A stretch of 7,648 bases of DNA. It comes from an uncultured Campylobacter sp. (GTDB lineage: Bacteria > Campylobacterota > Campylobacteria > Campylobacterales > Campylobacteraceae). The first letter of the stretch is position 1; each line of letters begins with the position of its first letter. The notes under the pieces were generated by a model that was given only the letters and a program-made list of their open reading frames with translations, ran no database searches and had not been told where the DNA came from. The translations under genes were made by a program, and so were the position numbers. Below, one piece after another: positions 5,856-7,648 of this stretch. The stretch is from positions 1 through 7,648 of the forward strand of contig NZ_CALHHX010000082.1 of the NCBI RefSeq assembly GCF_938030685.1, in the 5' to 3' direction.

Positions 5856-6662
5856 TTAAAAAAAGCTGTAAAGATCGTCGAGTAAGAAATATTTTTTATC
5901 GACGGTGCCTTTATAGAAGGATTCGAAAGTATCCTCGTAAGCCTTTTTGAAAAAGCCCTCTTTGCTAAGTGCGATCAAGCCTTTGTTGATCGCTTCTAGC
6001 AGCTCCGCATTGCCTTTTTGCACCGCGACGCCCAAGAATACATTATCGCCTAAATTTTTTATATTGACCTCGACCGCAGGATCTACGATCGGATAGACCA
6101 TTACAAAAAGGTTGTTGTTGCAATACCCGTCGATCTCGCCGCTTTTTAATCTCCTATAGCAATCGACCGAATCGTTGCAGTAGGAAACATTATAACCGCC
6201 GTCCTTTTTGATATACGCCTCGCCGGTAGTCTTGCGGATGATACCGATCTTTTTGCCCATCAGATCGCCTATTTTATGGATATTTGAGTCTTTTTTCGTT
6301 AAAATCCCCAAATTCACCGTAAAATACGGCATCGAAAAATCCACGCTTCCCTTACGCTCTTCAGTAATACTTGCAGCCGCGATTATCATATCTGCCTGAT
6401 TGTTTTGCAGCATCGGAAAACGCACTTCGTTCGTTACCGGTATGAGCTCGATACGACCGCCGGCAGAACCGAAAATTTTACCGGCTAGCGCGTTGGCAAG
6501 CTCGACTTCGAAACCCTCAAAGCCTTTCTCGCTTGACTTGCTAAAAGGCGGCTCGTTTTCATAAACGCCCACTCTGATAACCTTGCTTTGCTTTATTTCG
6601 CTTAATGAATTCGCAAAAACAAAGATCGCCGACAATAGAATAAGAAAAAATGACTTTTTCAT
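5856..6662 (-). CDS. Periplasmic amino-acid-binding protein, family 3 (upstream tandem copy, altered ligand site)
   Basis: This is a second family-3 solute-binding protein, also exactly 268 residues and about 73% identical (195/268 by hand count) to the copy downstream. The signal peptide is at about 1-19, but Ala replaces Cys12, which removes any lipobox. The signature GFEVELANAL at 50-59, Arg103 and the Cys162/Cys168 pair are kept. The notable change is GYCNNN at 179-184, where the downstream copy has GACDDN: the acidic residue that normally holds the ligand amino group (position 183) is Asn here. This suggests a changed or broadened ligand, provided the alignment to characterised family members is right. 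The ATG at 6662 has a strong AAGGAGGA (6667-6674). This gene leads the two-gene unit and has a candidate -10 box at 6694-6699. Composition is normal for the window. Confidence 0.92.
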   Translation of the reverse strand: MKKSFFLILLSAIFVFANSLSEIKQSKVIRVGVYENEPPFSKSSEKGFEGFEVELANALAGKIFGSAGGRIELIPVTNEVRFPMLQNNQADMIIAAASITEERKGSVDFSMPYFTVNLGILTKKDSNIHKIGDLMGKKIGIIRKTTGEAYIKKDGGYNVSYCNDSVDCYRRLKSGEIDGYCNNNLFVMVYPIVDPAVEVNIKNLGDNVFLGVAVQKGNAELLEAINKGLIALSKEGFFKKAYEDTFESFYKGTVDKKYFLLDDLYSFF

Positions 6663-6693
6663 AATTTCCTCCTTGAATTTTAAATTTTTCGTA

Positions 6694-6699
6694 ATTGTA
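6694..6699 (-). promoter_or_regulatory. Candidate -10 box for the tandem binding-protein pair
   Basis: TACAAT on the minus strand lies about 32 bases upstream of the ATG at 6662, just ahead of the strong ribosome binding site, and would give a leader of about 25 bases. It is identical to the candidate brnQ hexamer. The surrounding DNA is very AT-rich and no -35 is evident. Confidence 0.4.
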
Positions 6700-6897
6700 A
6701 TGTAAATTTTCTTAAAATTTCATTTTACTAGAACCGAAACTATTCCCTAAATTGCGGGTTTAGCGATAAAATTTCGTAACTAAAATTTCTAAGCATAATG
6801 ATAGAGGCTTTTTAAATTTTGCTACCTTGCATCAAGCTCCGCCTGCTCTCATTAAATTTTAGCGCTTCGCTATAAAATTCTGTGCGTCTATTAGCGC
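6700..6897. other. Intergenic DNA upstream of the tandem pair, no gene seen
   Basis: This AT-rich spacer between the candidate promoter and the hairpin at 6898-6957 shows no open frame with a convincing start. It contains several AAATTTTA-like words and a small AGCG-CTT-CGCT hairpin near 6860-6875. Upstream control elements for the pair could lie here, but none is recognised. Confidence 0.4.
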
Positions 6898-6957
6898 CAT
6901 AAAAATAGCGCGCCGCTGCGAAATTCTATAGAATTTTATAAATTCTGCAACGGCGCG
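6898..6957 (-). terminator. Terminator-like hairpin downstream of the third binding-protein gene
   Basis: Read on the minus strand, 6957-6947 (CGCGCCGTTGC) pairs with 6919-6909 (GCAGCGGCGCG) as an 11-bp stem with one G-U pair. It is followed by CTATTTTTATGG, so a T5 tract lies four bases after the stem. The 27-base loop holds a 16-bp AT palindrome (AAATTCTA/TAGAATTT). The orientation fits termination of the gene ending at 7105, about 150 bases upstream. The plus-strand side has no T tract. Confidence 0.6.
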
Positions 6958-7008
6958 TTAGTAAAATCTTACAATCTAAACCAAGCTCGCAAAGTCGGGC
7001 AAAATAGC

Positions 7009-7025
7009 AAGGCTATGCAAGCCTT
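7009..7025. other. Hairpin AAGGCT/AGCCTT
   Basis: This is a perfect 6-bp stem with a 5-base loop. It is followed by TTAAATTTT on the plus strand and by GCTATTTTG on the minus strand. It lies about 80 bases after the stop codon of the third binding-protein gene and could be an accessory terminator or a 3' stabilising element. Confidence 0.35.
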
Positions 7026-7079
7026 TTAAATTTTACCTGGCGTATAGCGCACAGCTCTATGCTTACTGCAAGCAAATGC

Positions 7080-7106
7080 AGGCGAGCCGTACCGCTATGC
7101 CCGCCT
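7080..7106 (-). other. GC-rich hairpin overlapping the stop codon of the third binding-protein gene
   Basis: On the minus strand, 7106-7099 (AGGCGGGC) pairs with 7087-7080 (GCTCGCCT), an 8-bp stem with one G-U pair that begins inside the TAG stop codon. No T tract follows. It is the first of three hairpins in the 200 bases after this gene. Confidence 0.4.
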
Positions 7107-7648
7107 AAAATAAGCTATAAAGGTCATCCAGCAAGAAATATTTTTTCTCCGCAGTGCCCTTGTAATACGGCTCGATAGTCTCGTCGTAGGTCTTTTTCAT
7201 AAAGCCGTTCTTGCTTAGCTTGACTAGCTCGCCGTTTAAGAACTCAAGCAGATCCTTATTGCCCTTAGAAACCGCAATGCCTAAGAAATCCGAAACGCCT
7301 AAATTCTTGATATTTACCTCGGTGTCGCTGTCGATGACGGCATAAGCTAAAACTATCAGATTATCCGTCGCATATCCGATGCCCTTACCGTCCTTTAGCA
7401 TTTTATAGCATTCGTTTGCGGTAGCGCAATTTACAATTTCAAAGCCCTCTTTTCTAAAATACGCTTCGCCCGTAGTTCCGGTTTCTGCGATGATCGGCTT
7501 GTCGTGCAGATCCGATACAGTCTTGATCCTATCGCCAGCGCGGGTTAGCACGCCGATATTTACTGCAAAATACGGCGTCGTAAAATCAACTAGCTGCTTA
7601 CGCTCATTTGTGATCGTAAAGGTCGCAAGCACCATATCTACTTTATTT
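7105..7648 (-). CDS. Periplasmic amino-acid-binding protein, family 3 (third copy, 5' end cut by the right edge)
   Basis: About 180 C-terminal residues of a third SBP_bac_3 protein are visible, corresponding to about residue 88 onward of the tandem pair. The frame stays open to the edge (N-K-V-D before MVLATF, matching NQADM in the paralogues), so the internal Met at 7635 is not the start. The ITNERK segment keeps the expected carboxylate-binding Arg, and GYATDN keeps the Asp lost in the middle copy. A CX5C pair (NCATANEC) and the tail KKYFLLDDLYSLF are also kept. It has one residue fewer than the pair, just before the first of the two cysteines, and is clearly more divergent from them than they are from each other. 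The stop is TAG at 7107-7105, followed by several hairpins, so it probably ends its own transcript. Ligand unknown. Confidence 0.9.
   Translation of the reverse strand, partial: NKVDMVLATFTITNERKQLVDFTTPYFAVNIGVLTRAGDRIKTVSDLHDKPIIAETGTTGEAYFRKEGFEIVNCATANECYKMLKDGKGIGYATDNLIVLAYAVIDSDTEVNIKNLGVSDFLGIAVSKGNKDLLEFLNGELVKLSKNGFMKKTYDETIEPYYKGTAEKKYFLLDDLYSLF

Noticed and set aside
5836..5858. Separate promoter and terminator between the two tandem binding-protein genes
   Set aside because: The gap is only 17 bases and is taken up by the ribosome binding site, so co-transcription is far more likely.
7105..7635. ATG at 7635 as the start of a short 176-residue binding protein
   Set aside because: The frame continues upstream to the edge with residues (N-K-V-D) that match the paralogues, so this is an internal methionine of a gene cut by the window.

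Overview
The window looks like chromosomal DNA of a relatively GC-rich Campylobacter (Campylobacterota), perhaps the oral group around C. gracilis, C. showae, C. rectus and C. curvus. This is inferred from three things: intergenic DNA saturated with AAATTT/AAATTTTAA words, sigma70-type -10 boxes without a clear -35, and the protein types (BrnQ, RadA, PEB1/CjaA-like amino-acid binding proteins). The species is not proven.

Layout from left to right: (1) the first 88 bases are the minus-strand 5' end of an unidentified gene that runs off the left edge. (2) brnQ, a branched-chain amino-acid carrier, lies on the minus strand (280-1611) and ends near a GC-rich hairpin with a UACG loop. (3) A 211-bp divergent spacer carries candidate promoters for brnQ and for the plus-strand unit. 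(4) radA (1823-3172) is followed closely by two uncharacterised integral membrane proteins (3183-4049 and 4065-4808), with gaps of 10 and 15 bases, which suggests one operon. The first membrane gene is strikingly AT-rich, while radA and the second have the ordinary base composition of the window. The two membrane proteins nevertheless share a C-terminal region and appear homologous. (5) A 223-bp convergent spacer is rich in AAATTTTAA words and short inverted repeats. (6) Three related family-3 solute-binding proteins lie on the minus strand. Two form a tight tandem pair (5032-5838 and 5856-6662, about 73% identical by hand count, exact 824-bp offset). The third (7105 to the right edge) is cut by the window and is separated from the pair by a 442-bp spacer with a strong hairpin and a separate candidate promoter.

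Functionally, most of the recognisable genes concern amino-acid uptake: a secondary carrier (BrnQ) and three periplasmic binding proteins with no permease or ATPase gene in view. RadA is a housekeeping recombination/repair ATPase. The parts most worth a second look are the radA-linked membrane-protein pair with its compositional break, and the binding-protein array, in which the middle copy has lost the acidic residue expected to hold the ligand amino group.
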